A stretch of DNA of 64,000 nucleotides. Origin: Paenibacillus sp. FSL R5-0623. GTDB taxonomy: Bacteria > Bacillota > Bacilli > Paenibacillales > Paenibacillaceae. How positions within the stretch are numbered: position 1 is the stretch's first letter; each line of letters opens with the position of its first letter. Below, in pieces: positions 47,253 to 56,902 of the stretch. The notes beneath the pieces are model-generated. The model did not search any database. It had not been told where the DNA came from and saw nothing but the letters and a program-made list of their open reading frames with translations. The translations under genes and the position numbers were made by a program. The stretch spans positions 2,976,001-3,040,000 of the forward strand of contig NZ_CP150233.1 of the NCBI RefSeq assembly GCF_037974265.1. The letters run 5' to 3'.

Positions 47253-48083
47253 GTGAAAATAGCAAAGGTTATCAACAATAACGTCATTAGCATCTATCAG
47301 GCGGATGGAGCAGAGCTTGTGGTGATGGGACGTGGGATTGCCTTTAAGAAAAAGCCGGGGGACAAAGTAGACGAGACCCGCATCCAGAAAGTATTTGCAT
47401 TGAAAAACAAACAAACATCGGATAATTTCAAAATGCTGCTGCGCGAAGTTCCGATGGAACTGATTGAAATTGTGGAAGAGATCATCACGTATGCGCGTGA
47501 GAATCTGGGCCGAAAGCTGAATGAGAACATCTATGTATCCCTTACGGATCATATTAACTTCGCGATTGAACGCTATCGGGAAGGGGTGGAGATCAAGAAC
47601 GCATTAATGTGGGAGATTAAGCAATTGTATAAGCCCGAATTCGAACTGGGACTGAGGACGCTTGAACAGATCAACACCCGCATGAATATTGAGCTTCCAC
47701 CCGATGAAGCCGCTTTTATTGCCCTTCATATTGTCAACGCAGAGATGAACGAAGAAGTTATTACAACGATGAATATTACGAAGTTTATCCAGCAGATTAT
47801 TAATATAGCGAAATATCATTTCAAAATGGAATTTGATGAGGACTCTCTCAGTTATTTTCGCTTTATCACACATCTGAAGTTCTTCTCCCAGCGTGTGCTC
47901 AGTGGTACGCATTACGACAACAACTATGATCATTTCTATGACATGATTAAGGAGAAACATCCGGATGCCGCAGCGTGTACGGAGAAAATTGAGTTGTTTG
48001 TCAAAAAGGAATACAACCATGAGCTGACCAATGAAGAAAAATTGTATCTGACGGTTCATATCGAACGAGTGGTTAATCGATAA
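47253..48083 (+). CDS. licT: LicT-type BglG-family antiterminator
   Basis: 276 residues from a GTG start. An N-terminal RNA-binding CAT domain (about 1-56, KIAKVINNNVIS) is followed by two PTS regulation domains. The four phosphorylatable histidines stand at His100 (SLTDH), His159 (ALH), His207 (ITH) and His269 (VH), the same numbers as in B. subtilis LicT. It stabilises the RAT fold at its own leader and at two other leaders here. The longer frame from 47157 lies within the terminator and is not the start. Followed after about 210 bases by bglP. Confidence 0.94.
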   Translation: MKIAKVINNNVISIYQADGAELVVMGRGIAFKKKPGDKVDETRIQKVFALKNKQTSDNFKMLLREVPMELIEIVEEIITYARENLGRKLNENIYVSLTDHINFAIERYREGVEIKNALMWEIKQLYKPEFELGLRTLEQINTRMNIELPPDEAAFIALHIVNAEMNEEVITTMNITKFIQQIINIAKYHFKMEFDEDSLSYFRFITHLKFFSQRVLSGTHYDNNYDHFYDMIKEKHPDAAACTEKIELFVKKEYNHELTNEEKLYLTVHIERVVNR

Positions 48084-48093
48084 TATTTAAATG

Positions 48094-48123
48094 TTGACAA
48101 AAATGGTTTAATTATAATAATAT
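48094..48123 (+). promoter_or_regulatory. Possible bglP promoter
   Basis: TTGACA (48094-48099), 18-base spacer, TAATAT (48118-48123), just past the licT stop, ahead of RAT 3. Confidence 0.6.
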
Positions 48124-48154
48124 GTGATTAACAGGATTTGAATACGATTTAACT

Positions 48155-48240
48155 GGGATTGTTACTGGTTATGCAGGCAAAACCTAAGTCATGAGAAGGT
48201 CAGGACCATTGTGCCCCCTTGCTCAAGGCTTAGGTTTTTT
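48155..48240 (+). promoter_or_regulatory. LicT-type RAT and terminator 3 (bglP leader)
   Basis: GGGATTGTTACTGGTTATGC then AGGCAAAACCT (48155-48185) is a RAT. AAAACCTAAG pairs with CTTAGGTTTT across a long arm to form the terminator (48179-48240). RAT and terminator overlap as in the other two leaders. Confidence 0.88.
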
Positions 48241-48273
48241 GCGTGCAAAAAAATCGGTAAAGGGCCTGTTTGA

Positions 48274-50184
<1,911 letters not shown>

Positions 50185-50226
50185 TTTGATGTACTAATCT
50201 GATGGTATCGTGTTTTCATCGTTCCG

Positions 50227-50255
50227 TTGACATGGTGGAATTGGAAAATTATAAT
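50227..50255 (+). promoter_or_regulatory. Consensus promoter of the ABC-F leader
   Basis: TTGACA (50227-50232), 17-base spacer, TATAAT (50250-50255): a perfect sigma-A promoter, followed by about 400 bases of structured leader. Confidence 0.85.
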
Positions 50256-50301
50256 TAGAATTGTACATCTATACATGATAATGAAAGGTGGATTATTGAA
50301 C

Positions 50302-50346
50302 ATGACACATGTAATGAGACTGCGCTTCCTTCCTTTGAATCGGTAA
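50302..50346 (+). CDS. Leader peptide 1 of the ABC-F gene (MTHVMRLRFLPLNR)
   Basis: 14-codon frame with AAAGGTGG about 10 bases before its ATG. Its last codons (CCTTTGAA, 50332-50339) pair with TTCAAAGG (50356-50363), so a stalled ribosome would change the downstream fold. Short Arg/Leu-rich leaders like this regulate many ABC-F and erm genes by drug-induced stalling. Confidence 0.65.
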   Translation: MTHVMRLRFLPLNR

Positions 50347-50490
50347 TTGAATACGTTCAAAGGCTCTGACTATCGGTTCAGAGTAAACGGGATCAGTCTG
50401 TCATTTTCAATCATCCTGACCTTAAGATAAGTGTTATACTCGCTTTCCCGTTTACGTTGAATCACAGGCCGTTGCCTGTGATTTTTTGTT
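50332..50490 (+). promoter_or_regulatory. Transcription attenuator of the ABC-F leader
   Basis: Stems that can form: CCTTTGAA/TTCAAAGG (50332-50363), CTCTGA/TCAGAG (50364-50383), and long-range GTAAACGGG (50383-50391) with CCCGTTTAC (50447-50455). The last is ATCACAGGC/GCCTGTGAT (50461-50482) plus a T-run, an intrinsic terminator. The set is organised as an attenuator sensitive to translation of leader peptide 1. Confidence 0.7.
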
Positions 50491-50551
50491 TTTCTTCTGA
50501 TTATCTTAATCAGGTAAAGGCGCTCAATACAGACTACTGGAGGTAAACGCT

Positions 50552-50575
50552 ATGATGACGTTACTGTTCTATTGA
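50552..50575 (+). CDS. Leader peptide 2 of the ABC-F gene (MMTLLFY)
   Basis: Seven-codon frame with a strong GGAGG site 8 bases before its ATG. Its 3' end overlaps the first arm (50569-50582) of a set of alternative hairpins that lead to the ABC-F ribosome site. Such an arrangement is the hallmark of translation attenuation. Confidence 0.6.
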   Translation: MMTLLFY

Positions 50576-50652
50576 TACGAGCTGGCACGATAAGCTCGTA
50601 TCGATAGAAGCGTGCTTCGCTATCGATACGAAATAAATCTTATTTCGGAGGT
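50569..50652 (+). promoter_or_regulatory. Alternative hairpins ahead of the ABC-F ribosome site
   Basis: Arm A (50569-50582, CTATTGATACGAGC) pairs with A' (50593-50606); the 11 bases CGTATCGATAG in A' can pair instead with CTATCGATACG (50620-50630). CGAAATAA (50629-50636) pairs with TTATTTCG (50640-50647), which touches the GGAGGT ribosome site. Choosing A' partner therefore decides whether that small hairpin can form. Confidence 0.65.
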
Positions 50653-50659
50653 AGCGAAT

Positions 50660-52129
50660 ATGGAAAAGATATGTTTTGAATTAGAACAGGTTGAGATGAC
50701 CTATATGGATAAAGTAATACTGAACATTGAGCGACTGGCTGTGCATCAACTGGATCGCATTGGTGTAGTGGGTGGTAATGGTCAGGGTAAAAGTACACTG
50801 TTGAAACTCATTGCAGGACAGATCCAGCCAACAGCCGGAAAGGTAAAACGTTTTGCAGAGTTTGGTTATTTGGAACAAGTGGAACCACCCCAGCCTAACG
50901 AAAATCTCGAAGTTGACGGGGCTTTACTGAGTAAATTAGCCATTCCTCAACACGACCAGCCATGGAGTGGCGGTGAACAAACCCGTCTAAAACTCGCTCA
51001 AATGTTCACCCAATATCATGAAGTACTGTTACTGGATGAACCAACAACACATCTGGATCAAGAGGGCATTACATTTTTGCTGGATGAATTGCGCTATTAC
51101 TATGGGGCAATTGTGCTAATTAGTCATGATCGTGCGGTACTGGATGAACTGGTAACCACGATTTGGGAAATTCATCAGGGAGAGGTTCGCGTATATTCCG
51201 GTAACTATAGTGATTATCAGGCACAGAAGAGGCTGGAGCGTGAACAACAAAACCAGGCCCATGAGCAGTTTTCCAAGGAGAAAAGGCGATTGGAGCTGGC
51301 CGCTCGGGAAAAGATGAAGAAAGCCGAGAAAATAACGCAGTCCGGAAGCATGTCCAAAAAAGAATCCAAGGCAAAAACAAACCGTATGGTTGAAACAAAA
51401 TCCAAAGGCACCAGTCAAAAAGCGGTCCACCGCGCAGCTAAAGCGATTGAACAGCGAATGCAACAACTTCACGAGGTAAAAGCGGTGCAAGAGGATCGGC
51501 CTATGATCTTCCGTCAGCCAAAGATACTGGAGCTGCACAATCGATTTCCAATTATGGCAGATCGTCTTACGCTTGAGGTAGAAGGCCACGTATTGCTGGA
51601 GGATGTAAGTTTTCAAGTTCCATTAAAACAAAAAATAGCGATAACCGGAGCCAATGGCAGCGGGAAAAGTACATTGCTTAACCATGTTTTCCATGCTGGG
51701 AATCACATCACAATGTCTCCAAAAGCAAAGCTCGGTTATTTTCAGCAAATGAGCTATCGATTCACAACAAAAGAGACCGTATTACAATTCCTGAAAAATC
51801 GTTCGGAATATGAGGAATCAGAGCTCAGAAGTGCGTTGCATGCGATGCAGTTCACAGGGAATGACTTACTGAAGAATGTTGGGGTATTAAGTGGTGGGGA
51901 AGCGATTCGTCTTCAATTATGTCACTTGTTTCTTGGACAATATAACATTCTATTGTTGGATGAGCCAACGAATTTTCTTGATATGTATGCATTGGAAGCG
52001 TTGGAGCGTTTTATCAAGTCCTATGAAGGAACGATTCTGTATGTATCTCATGATCAGAGGTTCGTTGAAAATACAGCGGATCAACAATTTCAGATTACAG
52101 AGCGTCAATTAATTCAGGTGAATATATAA
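50660..52129 (+). CDS. Antibiotic-resistance-type ABC-F ATPase
   Basis: 489 residues with two ABC cassettes and no membrane segments. First Walker A GGNGQGKS (about 38-45), signature WSGGEQ, Walker B LLLDEPTTHLD; second Walker A GANGSGKS, signature LSGGEA and LLLDEPTNFLD. Between them is a long charged linker with coiled-coil character (about 190-290). Overall it resembles Msr/Vga-type ribosome-protection proteins, which displace macrolide, lincosamide, streptogramin or pleuromutilin drugs. The start is set by GGAGGTAGCGAAT. The stop codon lies inside a fragment of the dispersed repeat family. Confidence 0.9.
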   Translation: MEKICFELEQVEMTYMDKVILNIERLAVHQLDRIGVVGGNGQGKSTLLKLIAGQIQPTAGKVKRFAEFGYLEQVEPPQPNENLEVDGALLSKLAIPQHDQPWSGGEQTRLKLAQMFTQYHEVLLLDEPTTHLDQEGITFLLDELRYYYGAIVLISHDRAVLDELVTTIWEIHQGEVRVYSGNYSDYQAQKRLEREQQNQAHEQFSKEKRRLELAAREKMKKAEKITQSGSMSKKESKAKTNRMVETKSKGTSQKAVHRAAKAIEQRMQQLHEVKAVQEDRPMIFRQPKILELHNRFPIMADRLTLEVEGHVLLEDVSFQVPLKQKIAITGANGSGKSTLLNHVFHAGNHITMSPKAKLGYFQQMSYRFTTKETVLQFLKNRSEYEESELRSALHAMQFTGNDLLKNVGVLSGGEAIRLQLCHLFLGQYNILLLDEPTNFLDMYALEALERFIKSYEGTILYVSHDQRFVENTADQQFQITERQLIQVNI

Positions 52130-52178
52130 GTTGAACTAAAGAAGATTTACACTGGACACTACGATGACAGAACAACTT
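52125..52178 (-). repeat. Dispersed palindromic repeat fragment, copy E
   Basis: TATAAGTTGAACTAAAGAAG, TTTACACTGG and ACGATGACAGAACAAC match the inverted right end of copy A. The fragment begins at the stop codon of the ABC-F gene (TAA, 52127-52129), so the gene's end is made of repeat sequence. It stops abruptly after AACAAC. Confidence 0.75.
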
Positions 52179-52201
52179 TAGAGGAAGAGAAGTAACAAAA
52201 A

Positions 52202-52232
52202 CAGCCAAAGTGATTTTGGCTGTTTTTGTTTT
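52202..52232 (+). terminator. Terminator between ABC-F and bioY
   Basis: ACAGCCAAAGTGATTTTGGCTGT forms a hairpin (CAGCCAAA with TTTGGCTG) running into TTTTTG. It can end the ABC-F transcript and may also help the convergent bioY transcript. Confidence 0.75.
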
Positions 52233-52274
52233 AGAATATGGAGGCTCGTAATCTAATAGGATATGTAGCTTCTA

Positions 52275-52865
52275 TTAAGAATCCGCTTTTATAACCGTTG
52301 AATGTATGTTACCTGTGAGCCGTTGAGGTGGGAACACCATGCGCACGGGCGCAATGATGATGGCTGCAAATACAGCTTTGATCAGATCCCCAATTATGTA
52401 AGGATAAAACCCTTGAATCATGGCCTCAGGTAGGTCCATTTTGTAAGCATAAGCAAGCCAAGGGACGCCCGATACATACACGAGCAGTGATCCAAATAGT
52501 TCAAATACAACAAAAGCGAGCATGAATCCTGTGACACCTCTGATGTTGATTCGTGCAAGTAACAGTCCAATTAATAATGCGGAGATCGGCCACATCATCA
52601 CATATCCTCCGGTAGGTCCAAGAAGTACTGCAAGTCCTCCGGTCCCGTGTAGCAAGGGGAATCCAAGAGCGGTGAGCAGAACAACCATGGTAACACTTAG
52701 AAAACCATAGAGTGGACCAAGTAATCCTCCGGCCAGCATGACAGCCAAGGTCTGTAATGTTATCGGTACTGGGGAGAAGCCAATGGGAATGCTTATGTAA
52801 CCAAAAAGTACTAAAATTGCGGCCATAAGTGCGCTGAATACAATGCCTCGCAAAGATAATTTCAT
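52275..52865 (-). CDS. bioY: Biotin transporter substrate-binding component BioY
   Basis: 196 residues with about six membrane helices. Signature features are the N-terminal GYISIPIGFSPVPITLQTLAVMLAG and the GPTGGYVMMW segment, typical of BioY S-components of ECF transporters. A BirA-type operator lies between it and the divergent ECF ATPase gene, so uptake should rise when biotin is low. The partner ATPases and EcfT are encoded divergently. Confidence 0.95.
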   Translation of the reverse strand: MKLSLRGIVFSALMAAILVLFGYISIPIGFSPVPITLQTLAVMLAGGLLGPLYGFLSVTMVVLLTALGFPLLHGTGGLAVLLGPTGGYVMMWPISALLIGLLLARINIRGVTGFMLAFVVFELFGSLLVYVSGVPWLAYAYKMDLPEAMIQGFYPYIIGDLIKAVFAAIIIAPVRMVFPPQRLTGNIHSTVIKADS

Positions 52866-52898
52866 GTTTGAACAATCCTCTCCATTTTGGTAATATGA

Positions 52899-52930
52899 TT
52901 GTTAACCAATTATATAAATGTGGTTAACGA
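52899..52930. promoter_or_regulatory. BirA (biotin) operator
   Basis: TTGTTAACC, 14-base spacer, GGTTAACGA: the classical BirA half-sites. It lies between divergent bioY and the ECF ATPase gene and overlaps a probable -10 of the plus-strand promoter (TTGGTA, 17 bases, TTATAT). Confidence 0.88.
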
Positions 52931-52977
52931 TTAGGATCGTACCACATAACAATAGAAAGGGAAAGGACTAATTTACG

Positions 52978-53832
52978 ATGCAAGGCAACCTGCCTATAAT
53001 TACATTAGAAGATGTTCGGGTGCATTATGCTTCCGAAGGTGGTCAGGTGAGGAAAGCGCTGGATGGGGTCTCACTTATGCTGCACCAAGGAGAATGGATT
53101 AGTATTGTAGGGGCGAATGGCAGTGGAAAAAGCACACTTGCTGGACTATTAATTGGATTCATTCCACTATCTGGAGGGGTACGGGATATCTCGGATGAAC
53201 TTACCGTTCGGGGTGTATTGCAGCAACCGGATGCACAGGTACTAGGCGATACGATTGAAGAGGAGTTTCATTTTGCGCTGTCACCATTGATGGATTCTGT
53301 AGAAGAGCAATTGGAGCGCAGGCAGGATGCATTACATACCGTAGGACTTCAATATCCCCCGGAGAAGGCTGTCTCACAATTATCCGGTGGACAGAAACAA
53401 CTGCTTAATATTGCTGTAGCGCTCGCAGCCAAACCGGATATATTGATTCTGGATGAGCCAACAGCCATGCTTGATCCCGGAGCAAGAGACCGTATCGAGG
53501 CCATCGTTCAGAAGATTACCCAGCGAGGGACAACGGTGATCTGGATTACACACCATCTGGAGGAAGCAACCCTGTGTGATCGAATCATTGCTATGGAGAG
53601 GGGACGTTGTGTGTACGACGGGGAGCCTGAGTCCTTTTTCTATGTAACAGAGTTGAATGAGAAGGCTACTCGGGAAAATGTACAGCTATCCCCCTGTGAA
53701 TGGTTAGGGTTGGATCCTCCTTTTACTGTAAAAACTGCGTTATTGCTCAAGCAAAAAGGTATGATGCCAGAATCCATGCCACTGCGACCCGAGCAACTGG
53801 CTAAGGAGGTCGCACGTTGGAGATTGAGCTGA
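52978..53832 (+). CDS. ECF transporter ATPase subunit (EcfA)
   Basis: 284 residues. ABC ATPase with Walker A GANGSGKS (about 42-49), Q-loop VLQQPDAQ, signature LSGGQKQL and Walker B ILILDEPTAMLD; His in WITHHLEEA. The C-terminal extension (about 235-284) is typical of EcfA. Its 3' end overlaps the next gene by 16 bases. Divergent from bioY across a BirA operator, so it should energise biotin import. Confidence 0.9.
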   Translation: MQGNLPIITLEDVRVHYASEGGQVRKALDGVSLMLHQGEWISIVGANGSGKSTLAGLLIGFIPLSGGVRDISDELTVRGVLQQPDAQVLGDTIEEEFHFALSPLMDSVEEQLERRQDALHTVGLQYPPEKAVSQLSGGQKQLLNIAVALAAKPDILILDEPTAMLDPGARDRIEAIVQKITQRGTTVIWITHHLEEATLCDRIIAMERGRCVYDGEPESFFYVTELNEKATRENVQLSPCEWLGLDPPFTVKTALLLKQKGMMPESMPLRPEQLAKEVARWRLS

Positions 53833-55586
53833 CCGATATACGTATAGAAGCATCAGAATCGGGCAAACGTGCACTGCTTGAAGATGTGAGTGTACAGTTA
53901 ACCAGTGGGGAAATCACCTTGCTGCTGGGCTGTACGGGTTCAGGAAAAACAACTTTACTACAGACGTTGGCTGGTCTGAGACCGCCCGATGCAGGAAGTA
54001 TCACATTGGATGGCACACCTTTCTGGAAAGAAGGAAAAGTGCCGCAGTCGATTTTATTGCAAATGGGACTACTGTTTCAATTTCCGGAACAACAACTGTT
54101 TGCCCGAAGTATTCAGCGTGAATTCACATATTCTCTGCGTCCCTATCGACTTTCAGAGAAACAGCAACAAGAGCAGATCACAAAAGCACTGAACCAATGG
54201 GACCCACCAGTGTCCTCGGAGTTGGGTCGACGTTTTCATCTGGATAGGTCGCCATTTGCTCTAAGTGGGGGAGAGAAGCGCAGGTTAGGTCTTGCTCTCG
54301 GAAGTGTGACCAATCCGCACTGGCTTCTGCTGGATGAGCCAAGTGCCGGATTGGAAGCGCAAAGTGTCGGGCTTTTGCTGGATGTATTGGAGCAACATCG
54401 TCTGGTAGGTGGTGGGGCCGTGGTAGCAACCCATGACCTGGATACATTCTTGCCTTGTGCGGATCGAGTATTGTTGTTGCAGGAAGGCCGTCTAATCGCA
54501 GATCTTACGCCGAGAGAACTTCACAAAAGACCTGAACTGCTGGAGCAGACAGGGATTGGACTGCCACCATCGATGAGACTGACACAGCAGTTTAGAGAAG
54601 CGGGTCTTGAGCTGCCTTTGACCGCGATGACGCCAGAGGAGATGGCTGAAAGTATTGTTCAGTCCAAGTCAGTTGAAGTACAGTTTCAAAACGAATCGAA
54701 AGAAGCATCAGGGACGGTAACGATGGAAGTCAAGAGCGATGTAATGAAGTATGAAAAAGAAACACTGATGCTATCGTCCATTAAAACGGAGGATGATCCA
54801 AAGCTTTTTCCGAACACATGGACTCATTCAGGCGGATTATATGGCTTTATGGACCCGCGTCTGAAATGGATTTTGTATATTTTGCTGGTCACCGCAGCTA
54901 TGCTTCAACAGCGATGGCTGGGATTGACGTTAACACTGGTGCCGGTAGTGGCCGCACTTGCCGTGCTTCCGCGTCAGACTTTGGCTGGATGTATGAAGTT
55001 AATGAAGCCATTATTATTCTTTTTCATCATATCAACGGTGTTATCTGGGACCACTCTTTCAACAGAGGGAGGAGGTCTGCACTTTGGCTTTTCCCTGATG
55101 CAGGCGGAGGGCACTTTGCTGAATGTGTATCGTTTGTTTATCGTCACATTGGCAAGCCTTTGGTTTTCGTTGACGACACCTTATGGGCGAATGGTAGAAG
55201 GGCTTAACTGGGTACTCGGTATGGGTAAAAAGATCAGGTTGCCTGTAGCTTCGTTTGCTCTTGCTGTATCGTTAATCTTTCGGTTTATCCCGATGATCTG
55301 GAGTGAGTGGCAGCGATTCTCACTGATCGTACGGGCACGTGGAAAGGCAGCTTTAAAACCAAATACCGTTCGAATTCGTGACCTGGGTCCGATGGTGATT
55401 CCCTTGTTAATGGCACTGTTCCAACGTGCAGAGGATATGACCATTGCGATGGAAATGCGTAAAGTTAGAGAGCATTCCATGCTCGGAGGACGTTCATCGT
55501 TATTGGTATGGTCCAAACGTGATACCTGGATTAGCCTCGCTGGCCTCATTGTTTTTGTACTTTTAATATGGATTCGCCAACTGTGA
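53817..55586 (+). CDS. Fused ECF ATPase and EcfT membrane protein
   Basis: 589 residues from a TTG start with AAGGAGG. Residues about 1-245 form a second EcfA-type ATPase (Walker A GCTGSGKT, ALSGGEKRR, LLLDEPSAGLE). After a Glu/Lys/Ser-rich linker (about 265-330), residues about 340-589 form an EcfT-type membrane domain with about five helices and the coupling motif LIVRARGKAA near 505, followed by AMEMRKVR near 555, where the usual second ARG is changed. ATPase and EcfT are usually separate genes. It completes a biotin transporter with bioY and the preceding ATPase. Confidence 0.88.
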   Translation: MEIELTDIRIEASESGKRALLEDVSVQLTSGEITLLLGCTGSGKTTLLQTLAGLRPPDAGSITLDGTPFWKEGKVPQSILLQMGLLFQFPEQQLFARSIQREFTYSLRPYRLSEKQQQEQITKALNQWDPPVSSELGRRFHLDRSPFALSGGEKRRLGLALGSVTNPHWLLLDEPSAGLEAQSVGLLLDVLEQHRLVGGGAVVATHDLDTFLPCADRVLLLQEGRLIADLTPRELHKRPELLEQTGIGLPPSMRLTQQFREAGLELPLTAMTPEEMAESIVQSKSVEVQFQNESKEASGTVTMEVKSDVMKYEKETLMLSSIKTEDDPKLFPNTWTHSGGLYGFMDPRLKWILYILLVTAAMLQQRWLGLTLTLVPVVAALAVLPRQTLAGCMKLMKPLLFFFIISTVLSGTTLSTEGGGLHFGFSLMQAEGTLLNVYRLFIVTLASLWFSLTTPYGRMVEGLNWVLGMGKKIRLPVASFALAVSLIFRFIPMIWSEWQRFSLIVRARGKAALKPNTVRIRDLGPMVIPLLMALFQRAEDMTIAMEMRKVREHSMLGGRSSLLVWSKRDTWISLAGLIVFVLLIWIRQL

Positions 55587-55741
55587 TGGCGATGATTAAA
55601 GTGATTAATCCGATGATGAATATAAGACGATGGATTAGAACCATAAACACAGTGTTTTCCAAAGATCATGCATAAATGTGTTTGTCCTCGCTCACAATAA
55701 GTGGACGTTGATCATATGAAGTGGATCAGGAGGGATAAACG

Positions 55742-56041
55742 ATGAAAGATAAGTTTTTGCGTGAAGAACGGCAAGAATATACCGATGTGTCTACGGTGGA
55801 GTCGCAGCGAAACGATATCACACTCGAAGAATTCCCGGAGGGTCCTTACGGTTCATCTCTGTTATCCGAGTCTCTTGGAAAAAGTTCTCCGTGGCGGGTG
55901 GATCAGAGGTCTGCACATCGTTTTGATTATGAAAATCATGAGCTTCACGAGGGGGAAGTACGGGATTATCCTGGTCAGGATGTTTTTGACGAAACGGTTC
56001 CGGATAACGTGTCCAAACCTCAATATACGGAAGAATCGTAA
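55742..56041 (+). CDS. Small acidic protein of unknown function
   Basis: 99 residues, hydrophilic and disordered-looking, with no cysteine, membrane segment or recognised domain (EFPEGPYGSSLLSESLGKSSPW, split by turns; later DYPGQDVFDETVPDN). CAGGAGG precedes the ATG and a hairpin follows. I do not recognise the family; it might be sporulation-linked, but nothing in the sequence proves this. Confidence 0.6.
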   Translation: MKDKFLREERQEYTDVSTVESQRNDITLEEFPEGPYGSSLLSESLGKSSPWRVDQRSAHRFDYENHELHEGEVRDYPGQDVFDETVPDNVSKPQYTEES

Positions 56042-56065
56042 TGACATATTGATATAAAATAGAGC

Positions 56066-56108
56066 GTAGCCTCCGACAGTTTTATCTTGTTCGGGGGTTA
56101 TTTTCGTT
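56066..56108 (+). terminator. Possible terminator after the small acidic protein
   Basis: AGCCTCCGACA and TGTTCGGGGGTT pair with some G-U steps around TTTTATCT, then TATTTTCG. Moderate quality. Confidence 0.5.
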
Positions 56109-56205
56109 GTGTTTAATGAAAACAAATCTCCTCCAATTCCACATTATGGGTTATTATGTTTGTAGCTCGAAGTAAAAATCTGGTTAAATAGCGGGGGGAC
56201 TTGGG

Positions 56206-56781
56206 ATGAGAGAGATCGATTATAGTCAATATTTCTGGCAGGATGATAAGGTCAGATTACGTGCTTTGCGTGAAGAAGATTGGGAGGATCATTATTATAA
56301 CCGCTTTGATACACCTGCCCGTCGGTTATTGGAGTGTGCAGTAGAGTTACCGCCAACTCATGTTGAGGCTAAGAATTTCACGGAAAACTTCTCTGATTTT
56401 TCTTTAGGCAAAGGACGGATCATGTTTACAATTGTAAATATGGATGGTGAAAATGTCGGAGGTGTGAATCTGAACAGCATTGATGAAAGGAACGGTACCT
56501 TTAGCATTGGCATTCAAATTGACAGGGATCATCGAGGAAAAGGATACGGAACCAGAGCCGTACGAATCTTGCTGAAGTATGCCTTCTTCGAGCGCAGGCT
56601 CAACAAATTTAATGATTATGTACTCCAAGGAAATGAACCTTCCGCAGCCATGATGAGAAAACTTGGATGTGTTCAGGAAGGTGTCCGTCGTCAGGTGATT
56701 TATACGGATGGGAAATACCAGGATCTGATCCTCTTTGGATTAACCAAAGATGAGTTTATGGAAAAAGAGGGGCTTGTTTGA
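56206..56781 (+). CDS. GNAT-family N-acetyltransferase 1
   Basis: 191 residues with a GNAT fold; the acetyl-CoA loop appears as IGIQIDRDHRGKGYGTRAVR (about 103-122), followed by KLGCVQEGVRR, as in RimJ/RimL-like enzymes that acetylate protein or small-molecule amines. The substrate cannot be named. GGGGGGAC precedes the ATG. It is a single gene. Confidence 0.88.
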   Translation: MREIDYSQYFWQDDKVRLRALREEDWEDHYYNRFDTPARRLLECAVELPPTHVEAKNFTENFSDFSLGKGRIMFTIVNMDGENVGGVNLNSIDERNGTFSIGIQIDRDHRGKGYGTRAVRILLKYAFFERRLNKFNDYVLQGNEPSAAMMRKLGCVQEGVRRQVIYTDGKYQDLILFGLTKDEFMEKEGLV

Positions 56782-56902
56782 TTCCAGTATAAATAAGATC
56801 GCCAGGGTGCTCGAAATCTGCCAATTTTAGTTGGATAAATGATAATGTACATTAAGCGGAAGGCGATAGTATTCTAATGAGATCAAAATCTGAGGTGATC
56901 GT

